This document shows positions 1 through 6,337 of a DNA stretch of 11,255 nt, piece by piece. A model generated the notes under the pieces. That model did not search any database. It was given only the letters and a program-made list of their open reading frames with translations, and was not told the origin of the DNA. The position numbers were made by a program, and so were the translations under genes. Each line of letters begins with the position of its first letter. Within the stretch, counting starts at the first letter, position 1. The stretch is from Hyphomicrobiaceae bacterium (GTDB taxonomy: Bacteria > Pseudomonadota > Alphaproteobacteria > Rhizobiales > Hyphomicrobiaceae): the NCBI GenBank assembly GCA_021775715.1, contig JAJFHI010000001.1:1-11255 (forward strand), read 5' to 3'.

Positions 1-38
1 ACCGCTTGGCACGCACACTGCGATACTGATCCAATGAA

Positions 39-1046
39 TTAATTCGGTAAATCACGCCCAAGCAGCATGGCGAGAAATAAGTCCCGAGCATTGTTGGGCC
101 GATCGCGATAAATCTCGAATTTTGCGTGTTGCGAAGTGGTAGTCACGTTCAGATCGATGCCCCACATCGGGGTGATGCCGGTTGGCAGCATCGAGTAGCG
201 GATATCGATTAATACGTTGTCACGGCCAGGATCAGAAACTACGTAGCCATTGGCAAGCCTGGAAAATCGCGCGATATCGCGTGACAGTACCGATTCCCCT
301 GCCAGTTTCGGAAGCTCTCGTTCTAGGTCGAATGCCCGCGCGTAGTCCCCGGGGTAGACTCGGTTCGGACCTGGGCCGATCCGGATTGCGTCGACGTAGA
401 ACATACCGTTACTCTGGTATACCGAGCGCCACAGGACCAGGTTTGCCAGAGTTGGTTTGACGATAATTCGTTCGACCTTGTGCCCACGCTGTGCGGCGAG
501 TTCGATCGCGGATTGCAGTGCGGTTTGATGCTGCCACAGGCCGAGTAGCAGATATGCACCGGCCAGCGCCAGCCCGACGCGTGCCGGAACCGGTTTACAG
601 TGCTTGAACCCCAGGATCAGCGCAATCACCAATAACAGTGAAAATATCGGGTCGATGATTGCGATGATGCTCCAGGCAGTACGCGTATCGCTAAATGGCC
701 ACAGCAGATGAGTGCCATAACTGGTGCAGGCGTCGAGTAACCCGCTGGTGGAATAACCCAGCAATGCGTACCAGTAAATTCTTCTAAAACCGAGGCGTTT
801 GCGCAGCAACGGCCAAAGCAGCAGCGCCGCGACCAGCGCGCCGACCGGGATGAATATCAACGCGTGGGTAAAGTGTCGGTGAAATTCGACGTTCAACAGC
901 GGATCGTCGCTCGCGCTTATCAAAATATCGGCATCAGCCAGTAATGCGGCAGCAAAACCTGTTAGCGCTGCGATTCGCGATTCTTTTTCGTTGGCGACCG
1001 ACAGCGCCAGCGCGCCGCCCAGCACACCCTGGGTTAACAGATCCAC
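39..1046 (-). CDS. YdjM/YbcI-type membrane metal-dependent hydrolase (PF04307 family)
   Basis: This is a 335-residue inner-membrane protein resembling the YdjM/LexA-binding hydrolase family, whose members are predicted metal-dependent hydrolases of unknown substrate. The N-terminal two thirds holds hydrophobic segments (roughly residues 25-45, 62-82, 90-106, 125-147 and 155-172). Family-like polar residues sit between them: D38/D40, the HRHFTH motif at 56-61, D105, H113 in a SYGTHLLWPF segment, and D132. These are plausible metal ligands. The C-terminal third (about 180-335) is hydrophilic and probably forms an extracytoplasmic domain. The start is GTG, chosen because ACGGAG (1055-1060 on this strand) lies 8 bases upstream. 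The gene ends near the left edge and no neighbour hints at its role. The family call is fairly sure; the biochemical role is unknown. Confidence 0.85.
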   Translation of the reverse strand: MDLLTQGVLGGALALSVANEKESRIAALTGFAAALLADADILISASDDPLLNVEFHRHFTHALIFIPVGALVAALLLWPLLRKRLGFRRIYWYALLGYSTSGLLDACTSYGTHLLWPFSDTRTAWSIIAIIDPIFSLLLVIALILGFKHCKPVPARVGLALAGAYLLLGLWQHQTALQSAIELAAQRGHKVERIIVKPTLANLVLWRSVYQSNGMFYVDAIRIGPGPNRVYPGDYARAFDLERELPKLAGESVLSRDIARFSRLANGYVVSDPGRDNVLIDIRYSMLPTGITPMWGIDLNVTTTSQHAKFEIYRDRPNNARDLFLAMLLGRDLPN

Positions 1047-1487
1047 CGGTTAAACTCCGTAGATTATTATTGTTAAATCCGGCGACAGTATATCTATTTA
1101 TCGACCGCCGCACTGTAACTTTGCAATTGAACAATCACGTTCGGCGTGTCCGGTGTCGGGGCAGATTCGTACGGTTTCGGCACTAAAAAGGCGCCGCCTA
1201 CCCCTCGGAAGAAATCGTTGTGAAATACGCAGGGCTGTATCTTCGTGTTGGAAGTAAAGCGCCCGCCCTCTCAACTATGGCATCGCGCACCTGTAAGGGG
1301 CTGACCTTGTTCACTCCAACCTGCAGCCCAAGGGCCGAATAGCAGAGAAGACGAACAAGCCACCAAAAAAGTTGAACTAGACTTAGTGACAGCATTCGGC
1401 ATGTCCGCCTGCCGTCGTGCGATTCCCCGATCGGTTTGCAAAGCAGCTTGATCATGGAGGGAGGTGTCAGGGTTCGAGCGCCGACTT

Positions 1488-1509
1488 CTGCATATGGCCT
1501 ATCGCGTCT
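1488..1509 (+). repeat. Dispersed repeat unit A0 (partner at 7173-7194)
   Basis: This 22-base unit, CTGCATATGGCCTATCGCGT plus two bases, matches 7173-7194 in the same orientation at 19 of 22 positions. Both copies lie in gene-less DNA outside the P460/msr module. Confidence 0.5.
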
Positions 1510-1589
1510 GATGTGCGAAGTCCGCTCTTAGATGCAGTGCTGTAATCCGATTATGTCACTGCCAGACCCAATTGCACGGGAGCAGCCAT

Positions 1590-1643
1590 GTCCGCTTTCT
1601 CTGCGAAGCGGCAGGCCCGCGTTGGCAGCTGTTATACAAAAGC
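1590..1643 (+). repeat. Dispersed direct repeat unit A1 (partner at 7023-7076)
   Basis: This 54-base unit starts GTCCGCTTTCTCTGCGAAGC and ends TATACAAAAGC plus one base. It aligns without gaps to 7023-7076, with about 46 of 54 positions identical by hand count. Its first part can fold as CCGCTT / AAGCGG. In this copy GTCCGCTTT (1590-1598) also pairs perfectly with AAAGCGGAC (1639-1647), so the unit forms a long-armed hairpin; the partner copy has lost that outer pairing. Confidence 0.75.
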
Positions 1644-1679
1644 GGACGTCGAGACGTGTGGCAGTCTCGTGTTCGCTAA

Positions 1680-1704
1680 GTCCGCTATTGGTGGAAGCTG
1701 ACAT
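1680..1704 (+). repeat. Dispersed repeat unit A2 (partner at 6968-6992)
   Basis: This 25-base unit starts GTCCGCTATTGGTGGAAGC and ends GACAT. It matches 6968-6992 in the same orientation with 3 mismatches. It shares the GTCCGCT...GAAGC core with unit A1, so A1 and A2 are probably members of one degenerate repeat family. Confidence 0.6.
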
Positions 1705-1765
1705 AGGCCAGTCGACCGGCAATGACGCAATGGGCCAAGAACGGAAGTATCGGTCAAGCGAGATA

Positions 1766-1807
1766 GTGCAGCGCAAACATCCATTTTCACGACTTTCAGC
1801 GCTGCAC
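1766..1807 (-). repeat. 9-bp inverted repeat downstream of the P460 gene
   Basis: GTGCAGCGC (1766-1774) and GCGCTGCAC (1799-1807) are perfectly complementary across a 24-base loop. The structure lies about 60 bases past the stop codon of the leftward P460 gene and could protect or end its transcript. No run of T follows on the minus strand, so it is not a standard intrinsic terminator. Confidence 0.4.
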
Positions 1808-1865
1808 CTATCTGCTGAAACACAAGCAAGCAATTGGCGATGCCTCGCCGCTGTTTCTTTGGCTC

Positions 1866-3032
1866 TTACTTCAATGGATGTTTCGAAAGGACAAAATCCT
1901 TACCGAGACCGTGACATCCAGCACACATTGCTACGCCGTTACCTGCGGCTACTGGCTTAGTTCCGTCGGTAGTGCTTATAACTTCGTACCAGAACCAACC
2001 TTTGCCGCCGTTGCTGTCCGTATTGGTCTTGACCATTACAGCCCAGCCCATCAGCTTCTTTGTGGCGTCATACATTTCCTTGACGACACTGGAGCCTATC
2101 GGGTGTGATTTGTTACCGGCCTTCAGAGACGCGTCGATTGTCGGATCCATAAAGACGCGAACCGGCAAACCAAATTTCGTGTGTGGTCCCGCTGACGGAT
2201 GTGTGTCTGACTCTTGTGCTTTGAATTTCTTGTATTCACCTGCCTGCAGATACTGAAACAGGGCCGCGATTTCCGTTGGAACTGCTGTCTTCACTTTAGG
2301 TGTTTCGGCACTTGCTGCCGTGGCTGCGGTCGTGCTTTGTGTCATCGTCTGAGCAATGCTCATGTATTCCTTCGACTGCGGTGTCATCGCTCGTCCGCTT
2401 CGCTTGCCTTTAGCTGCAAGCAAAACCGGATAATATTGCGTAAACACAAAGTCATCTTTCGCGCTATTTTCATGGCACGTATTGCATGCCCCGGTTGGGA
2501 AGGCCTGGGCAGTGTCCGCAAGAGGATACGAATGACCAAATGAAAAATACGCCCAATACCCTGGCTCGCTCTTGAACCTTTTCGAGTCCTTGATCGTCAC
2601 TTCAAGGCCTGTAAATTTGCCCATGAAGTAACCGGTACCACTGACGGCCTGTTTCGAACCAACGAGCACCAGTTCCTTGACGATAGCTGTCTTGTCTGGG
2701 AACGTCCCGTGCTTCTTCCAGTGCGCGAAATCGGCAGGATGGATGTAGACATTGTGGAATTCTGGAAAATTAGCATTGCCGTTGTTCATATCATGAGGTG
2801 TCAGAGGGGTTCCAATATAAACCCATTCGCGATATCGAATGTCAGGCCGCAGAAGTAGGCCCTTTTTATTAAATTCCGGTTTCGGGTAGATCGACAAAAT
2901 CGATTGTGACTGTGCGCCGACGGTACGGCACTCCCCTGCCTGGCATGCAGCCGATGCTGTTGTGAAACTGCTCGCAGCTACCAACAAGAGTGTCACCGAG
3001 GCGCGGCACAGAGTCGAGTGTAAGAGCTTCAT
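1866..3032 (-). CDS. Tandem-domain (di-heme) cytochrome P460-like protein, exported
   Basis: Cytochrome P460 is a heme c enzyme with a lysine-heme crosslink that oxidises hydroxylamine in nitrifiers. This 388-residue protein starts with a signal peptide (about residues 1-28, ending TTASA), so it should act in the periplasm. Domain 1 (about 45-210) resembles Nitrosomonas europaea P460 along its length: YREWVYIGT, HWKKHGTFPD, GYFMGKFTGLE, DSKRF and heme motif CNTCH at 183-187. By eye K119 (in VKEL) matches the crosslinking Lys70 and E144 matches Glu96; Arg44 is His93 here. An Ala/Thr-rich linker (about 225-250) leads to a more divergent domain 2 (about 255-388) with VKEM (K318) and CAGCH at 370-374, but alanine (A331) at the glutamate position. 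The chosen ATG has AAGGAG 6 bases upstream. A longer in-frame start at 3176 would lie upstream of the predicted promoter -10 and would bury the signal peptide. It is divergent from lysR. Confidence 0.87.
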   Translation of the reverse strand: MKLLHSTLCRASVTLLLVAASSFTTASAACQAGECRTVGAQSQSILSIYPKPEFNKKGLLLRPDIRYREWVYIGTPLTPHDMNNGNANFPEFHNVYIHPADFAHWKKHGTFPDKTAIVKELVLVGSKQAVSGTGYFMGKFTGLEVTIKDSKRFKSEPGYWAYFSFGHSYPLADTAQAFPTGACNTCHENSAKDDFVFTQYYPVLLAAKGKRSGRAMTPQSKEYMSIAQTMTQSTTAATAASAETPKVKTAVPTEIAALFQYLQAGEYKKFKAQESDTHPSAGPHTKFGLPVRVFMDPTIDASLKAGNKSHPIGSSVVKEMYDATKKLMGWAVMVKTNTDSNGGKGWFWYEVISTTDGTKPVAAGNGVAMCAGCHGLGKDFVLSKHPLK

Positions 3033-3161
3033 GTTCATCTCCTTGACTGTTCTGTTCACCCTGACGGCAATGTCCTTGTCGCCTAGATTACAAGCTGACT
3101 TAGCAGCATGGTTCATCGTTGGTTGCGGTGTGTGTATCAAATGGATGGTCGTAGACCGCCG

Positions 3162-3190
3162 ATGATATTCGAACACATTATCACGATCAA
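3162..3190 (-). promoter_or_regulatory. Candidate sigma70 promoter of the P460 gene
   Basis: On the minus strand, TTGATC (3185-3190) and TATCAT (3162-3167) are separated by exactly 17 bases, with 4/6 and 5/6 matches to consensus. Transcription would start near 3155, giving a leader of about 120 bases before the ATG at 3032. Confidence 0.5.
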
Positions 3191-3216
3191 TAAAAATGAC
3201 GTAATCTCTACTGGTT

Positions 3217-3237
3217 ATGACATGTATTACATGTGAT
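3217..3237. promoter_or_regulatory. Candidate LysR operator: near-perfect 21-bp inverted repeat
   Basis: The repeat has a core of ACATGTATTACATGT (3220-3234) flanked by AT. Read against its reverse complement, only one pair of arm positions and the central base fail to match. It lies in the divergent intergenic region, centred about 72 bases upstream of the predicted P460 transcription start and ending 28 bases before the lysR ATG. That is where LysR-type regulators commonly bind to control a divergent target and themselves. It does not fit the T-N11-A pattern exactly about its centre. Confidence 0.6.
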
Positions 3238-3265
3238 TATCGAACTTCTATCAAGGCAATGACAA

Positions 3266-4156
3266 ATGGATCTTTCCCAGATTAAGTATTTCCTTAATCT
3301 TGCCGAGACGCTGAATTTCACCGAAGCGGCTCAACTCAGCGGCATCTCGCAACCGGCGCTAACGCGTGCCATCCAGCGACTAGAAGACGAACTTGGTGGC
3401 GTCCTTTTATATCGGGATGGCAAGGCAACACGTCTCTCACCGCTCGGCCGCGAGATCCGCGATGAGTTCGTCAATATATCCCGCATAGAGCAACGCATTC
3501 GCGCTTCCGTAGAGAACAGAGTCGTCGGCAAGCAAGAGGTGTTGAACATTGGTCTTACCCACTCACTCGCGCCGTCGCTGTTCAGCCCGTTCGTGACGCA
3601 CGCGCTCTCGCAAATGCCTATGCTGGAGATTGTCCTCCACCCGGTCAGTCAGGACAACGCTGCCAACCTTGTTCTGGCCGGAACACTGGATGGTGCATTC
3701 GTGTCGGACGGACCTCGGGACAATCCGAAACTAGCGATCCTGGACTTGTTCAACGAACGATTGCACGTGGCACTCAGCCAGAAACATCGCTTAGCATCAC
3801 TCGATTCGATACCTGTTCCTGAGTTGGCCACGGAAAGTTATTTTGATCGATTAAACTGCGAGTTTCGCACGCGCGCATCTGAGCATTTAATGAACGAGGA
3901 TGTGGTTATGAGGCCCCGGCTGCGGTCTGAGCGGGAAGACTGGGTTCAGCAAGCTGTTGCGGATGGAACTGGCATTTGTTTCCTGCCGGAATTCTCGGCC
4001 ATTGTCCCCGGCATTACACTGCGTCCAGTCGTGGGGTTGGATTTGTCCAGGCAGATTTCTTTCCTTTCAATTTCCGGGTCCGGGAATCAGATCGCACTGC
4101 GCCAAGTTCGTACGATGCTGGAACACTACAACTGGCCGGATCTCGATCCCACATAG
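3266..4156 (+). CDS. LysR-type transcriptional regulator
   Basis: This 296-residue protein has the standard LysR layout and length. A winged helix-turn-helix fills residues 2-60 (KYFLNLAETLNFTEAAQLSG, SQPALTRAIQRLEDELGGVL), a linker helix follows to about 85, and a substrate-binding-like effector domain covers about 92-290. The start follows a modest AAGG (3253-3256), 9 bases upstream. It has two cysteines, C198 in RLNCEFR and C238 in GICFLPE. C198 falls near the region of the peroxidatic Cys199 of OxyR, but I recall similar RLNCE motifs in other LysR proteins, so a redox role is speculative. Divergence from the P460 gene, with an inverted repeat between, and the same-strand msr genes starting 86 bases downstream, make both sets likely targets. 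The inducing signal cannot be read from the sequence. Confidence 0.95.
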   Translation: MDLSQIKYFLNLAETLNFTEAAQLSGISQPALTRAIQRLEDELGGVLLYRDGKATRLSPLGREIRDEFVNISRIEQRIRASVENRVVGKQEVLNIGLTHSLAPSLFSPFVTHALSQMPMLEIVLHPVSQDNAANLVLAGTLDGAFVSDGPRDNPKLAILDLFNERLHVALSQKHRLASLDSIPVPELATESYFDRLNCEFRTRASEHLMNEDVVMRPRLRSEREDWVQQAVADGTGICFLPEFSAIVPGITLRPVVGLDLSRQISFLSISGSGNQIALRQVRTMLEHYNWPDLDPT

Positions 4157-4160
4157 AAAC

Positions 4161-4166
4161 TATAAT
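4161..4166 (+). promoter_or_regulatory. Perfect -10 box upstream of msrB
   Basis: TATAAT occurs 5 bases after the lysR stop codon, with no recognisable -35 at 16-18 bases. This would suit a promoter that needs an activator and could give the msr genes their own transcript with a leader of about 70 bases. A six-base match alone is weak evidence. Confidence 0.35.
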
Positions 4167-4242
4167 CTGCGCGTATTGGACACACTAGCCGCCGCACCCC
4201 ATTTCCTTCTCATAACCGAAGGAACTTAGGCGGAGGTAGAAA

Positions 4243-4698
4243 ATGGCCACCTACAAAAGAGATCCAGATGCACTGCTGCGTTTATCAGCCGAGCAATTCC
4301 GCGTCACGCAGGCGGACGGTACCGAACGCCCGTTTGAAAACGAGTACTGGGAAAACAAGGAGCCGGGGCTTTATGTTGACGTCGTCTCCGGCGAACCATT
4401 GTTCACCTCGATAGACAAGTTCGATAGCGGCACTGGCTGGCCGAGCTTCACTAAGCCTGTTGAGGTTGACAATGTCGTAGATCACACCGATGCAAGCCAT
4501 GGCGTGCGCCGCACTGAAGTCCGTTCAACGTACGGCGACAGTCACCTTGGCCATGTGTTCCCCGACGGGCCCAGAGAAGCGGGTGGGAAGCGTTACTGCA
4601 TCAACTCGGCTTCACTGCGGTTCATTCATCGCGACGAACTGGAGAGCGAAGGATACAGCGTCTACCTGCCACTCTTCGAGCTCGCAACACAGGAGTAA
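4243..4698 (+). CDS. msrB: Peptide-methionine (R)-S-oxide reductase MsrB, single-cysteine form
   Basis: MsrB reduces the R epimer of methionine sulfoxide in proteins. This 151-residue protein is a complete SelR domain: [13 protein letters not shown] (42-54), [11 protein letters not shown] (59-69), the HLGHVF histidines (H101, H104) and the active site [13 protein letters not shown] with catalytic C119 and N121. The two zinc-binding CxxC pairs are absent, as in the PilB-type branch. The resolving cysteine usually found in SGCGWPSF is Thr64 here, and C119 is the only cysteine in the protein. Its sulfenic acid must therefore be reduced by another thiol, possibly a neighbouring gene product. GGAGG at 4232-4236, 6 bases before ATG, fixes the start. 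There is no signal peptide, so it should be cytoplasmic. The stop is 4 bases before msrA. Confidence 0.96.
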   Translation: MATYKRDPDALLRLSAEQFRVTQADGTERPFENEYWENKEPGLYVDVVSGEPLFTSIDKFDSGTGWPSFTKPVEVDNVVDHTDASHGVRRTEVRSTYGDSHLGHVFPDGPREAGGKRYCINSASLRFIHRDELESEGYSVYLPLFELATQE

Positions 4699-4702
4699 CG
4701 AC

Positions 4703-5233
4703 ATGACAGACAAAACCGAACGCGCAGTGCTTGCCGGAGGGTGCTTTTGGGGAATGCAGGATTTGATCCGCAAGCGCGCTGGTGTTGTGAACACGCGCGT
4801 CGGCTATACTGGCGGCGACGTGCCCGATGCAACTTACCGCAACCATGGTACCCAAGCAGAAGGTATCGAGATCATTTTTGATCCCGGCCAGATCAGTTAT
4901 CGGGAGATCCTGGAATTCTTCTTCCAGATCCACGACCCGACGACGGACAAACGACAAGGTAACGATGTTGGGATGAGCTACCGCTCAGCGATTTACTACA
5001 CGAGCGATGAGCAAGCTCGCACTGCCGCTGATACGATCGCTGATGTCGAAGCGTCGGGCATTTGGCCGGGTAAGATCGTGACAGAACTTGAGCCGGTCGG
5101 TGACTTTTGGGAAGCAGAGCCTGAGCATCAGGATTATCTTGAGCGGTATCCAACCGGCTACACCTGCCACTATGTCAGGCCTGACTGGAAGTTGTCGGGT
5201 CGAGAGGGCTGCCTGACGCAATATCAGGGCTAA
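4703..5233 (+). CDS. msrA: Peptide-methionine (S)-S-oxide reductase MsrA
   Basis: MsrA reduces the S epimer of methionine sulfoxide. The 176-residue protein has the full family signature: GGCFWGMQD with catalytic C14, [12 protein letters not shown] (27-38), [14 protein letters not shown] carrying the conserved glutamate, FFFQIHDPT (72-80), the Q-G-N-D-V-G segment and YRSAIYY (93-99). C154 (GYTCHY) and C170 (GREGC) lie where resolving cysteines are found in three-cysteine MsrA proteins. The frame stays open far upstream into msrB, but the ATG at 4703, with AGGAG (4691-4695) 7 bases before it, gives the normal family N-terminus. It is translated right behind msrB, so both sulfoxide epimers are covered by one transcript. 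No export signal is visible. Confidence 0.97.
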   Translation: MTDKTERAVLAGGCFWGMQDLIRKRAGVVNTRVGYTGGDVPDATYRNHGTQAEGIEIIFDPGQISYREILEFFFQIHDPTTDKRQGNDVGMSYRSAIYYTSDEQARTAADTIADVEASGIWPGKIVTELEPVGDFWEAEPEHQDYLERYPTGYTCHYVRPDWKLSGREGCLTQYQG

Positions 5234-5253
5234 CGCTCATCGTTCACAAAGTT

Positions 5254-5280
5254 TCGGTTGCCCAACGGGAGGGCAACCGA
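5254..5280 (+). promoter_or_regulatory. Strong hairpin between msrA and the thioredoxin-fold gene
   Basis: TCGGTTGCCC (5254-5263) and GGGCAACCGA (5271-5280) form a perfect 10-bp stem with a 7-base loop. It begins 21 bases after the msrA stop and ends 23 bases before the next ATG. No T-run follows, so it looks like an RNA processing or stability element, or partial attenuator, rather than an intrinsic terminator. Confidence 0.6.
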
Positions 5281-5303
5281 TCAAGGAACTGCGGAAAATT
5301 GTT

Positions 5304-5795
5304 ATGCAGATGGGTATTGCGAATAAGAAGGCTCCTGAACTGCGTGTCCAACATTGGATTGGTGCGAATGGTTTTGGGCGTCAGCCATTGCGGCTGTCTG
5401 ATCTTGGAGAAGGGTACAAGGTTCTCTACTGCTTTCAGCACTGGTGTCCCGGATGCCATTCGCGCGGATTTCCGACACTCAAACGATTGGTCGACTCGCT
5501 AGAAGATCTAGGCTTCGGCTTCGCGGTGATCCAAACCGTTTTCGAAGGAAGCGATCAGAACACCGCTGACAAGCTGCGTGATGAGCAACTTCGCTACGGA
5601 TTACAGCTGCCGTTCGGGCACGACGTGCCGCCTGACGGCGAGCGTTATCCGACCGTAATGGAAGACTACCGCACGGCCGGTACGCCGTGGTTCATCGTGA
5701 TCGATCCGGCGGGTGAAGTGATCTTCAATGATTTTCAGATCGAAGCAGATCGCTTTATTGCGGCACTCGCGGGTGAAGATGTCGAATTTTCCTGA
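5304..5795 (+). CDS. Thioredoxin-fold (TlpA/redoxin-like) protein with WCPGC motif
   Basis: This 163-residue protein has a thioredoxin-like fold. The active-site motif is HWCPGCH with C48 and C51, after the strand YKVLYCF. The cis-proline segment is AGTPWFIVIDPAGEV (P128), followed by the final strand and helix. The insertion between them (about 70-115) is typical of TlpA/redoxin proteins rather than classical thioredoxin. C43 is an extra cysteine next to the active site. No signal peptide or membrane anchor is visible, unlike many TlpA proteins, so it is probably cytoplasmic. The likely job is to supply electrons to the Msr enzymes before and after it. The start is uncertain: the ATG at 5304 is preceded only by a weak GCGGA, and another in-frame ATG lies at 5310. 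Confidence 0.85.
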   Translation: MQMGIANKKAPELRVQHWIGANGFGRQPLRLSDLGEGYKVLYCFQHWCPGCHSRGFPTLKRLVDSLEDLGFGFAVIQTVFEGSDQNTADKLRDEQLRYGLQLPFGHDVPPDGERYPTVMEDYRTAGTPWFIVIDPAGEVIFNDFQIEADRFIAALAGEDVEFS

Positions 5796-5853
5796 TCACT
5801 TATCGAGGTAGGATGATCGGCGGCCCCCTCCATAGCCCCACCGGAGCAATGCA

Positions 5854-6318
5854 ATGACTGAGATTGAATACATAAACCATCGGTTCGATCCCGACATCGT
5901 GGAATTCCATGACCATGCCAAAGCAATGGCAAAGGCTGTCGGTTACACGGCAGCGATGAAGATCGACCCGCAGCTGGCACAGTTGCTTCGTTTGCGGGTT
6001 GCCCAGCTCAACCCCTGTTCCTATTGCCTGATCCTGCATACTAGGGCGGCAACGGACCAAGGCATAACGGCGGCTCGGTTAGCCAATCTGCCATCATGGC
6101 GCGAGAGCGAACTTTTCACCAACAGCGAACGTGCTGCGCTTGCCTATTGCGAAGCATTGACCGCATTCGATCAAATAGACTTTTCACAAGCGCACAAAGT
6201 GGTCGCTGAGCTGTTCAGTGAGATCGAAATTGCCGAAATCGCGGCGGTCGTGATCAACATGAACGTCTGGACGCGGCTCAAACTCGCGCAAGGGGCGACA
6301 CCGCGGACCAAGCCGTAG
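5854..6318 (+). CDS. Carboxymuconolactone decarboxylase/AhpD-family protein
   Basis: This 154-residue, probably all-helical protein belongs to the CMD/AhpD superfamily. The signature lies in LRVAQLNPCSYCLILHTRAA, giving a CxxC pair at C55 and C58 and H62 four residues later. This matches the AhpD-type active site that cycles between dithiol and disulfide. In AhpD the pair passes electrons to a peroxiredoxin. Here the neighbours are Msr enzymes and a thioredoxin-fold protein, so a thiol-reductant or alkylhydroperoxidase role is an inference from motif and context. GGAG (5843-5846), 7 bases before the ATG, sets the start; an ATG at 5849 is out of frame. The gene lies 58 bases after the thioredoxin-fold gene and 19 before the second msrA. 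Confidence 0.9.
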   Translation: MTEIEYINHRFDPDIVEFHDHAKAMAKAVGYTAAMKIDPQLAQLLRLRVAQLNPCSYCLILHTRAATDQGITAARLANLPSWRESELFTNSERAALAYCEALTAFDQIDFSQAHKVVAELFSEIEIAEIAAVVINMNVWTRLKLAQGATPRTKP

Positions 6319-6337
6319 AAGTTATTTAGGAGAACGA

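Larger units (their letters stand above)
1047..1865. other. Gene-less stretch with degenerate repeats
   Basis: I see no convincing gene in these roughly 820 bases. The longest open frames (an 85-codon frame at 1198-1455 on the minus strand and a 142-codon frame at 1532-1960 on the plus strand) translate to compositionally odd sequence with no family resemblance. The second runs through repeats and into the 3' end of the P460 gene. The stretch contains several copies of a degenerate GTCCGCT...GAAGC element, at 1520, 1590 and 1680, and a 9-bp inverted repeat at 1766-1807. It looks like decayed or repeat-rich intergenic DNA. Confidence 0.6.

Noticed and set aside
1183..1202. GC-rich small stem with adjacent T-run on the minus strand (possible terminator)
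   Set aside because: The stem is only about 4 bp (AGGC/GCCT), and no credible gene on that strand ends just before it.
1198..1455. 85-codon minus-strand open frame
   Set aside because: It has odd composition, no ribosome-binding site I trust and no recognisable family; it is best explained as chance in gene-less DNA.
1466..1490. GGTTCGAG resembling a tRNA T-loop
   Set aside because: The flanking bases do not form a T-stem, and no acceptor or anticodon arm can be found nearby.
1532..1960. 142-codon plus-strand open frame
   Set aside because: It spans repeat units A1 and A2 and then the antisense of the P460 3' end; its translation has no family-like pattern.
3033..3176. N-terminal extension of the P460 gene to an upstream start at 3176
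   Set aside because: It would bury the signal peptide by 48 residues and start upstream of the predicted -10; AAGGAG is correctly placed for the ATG at 3032.
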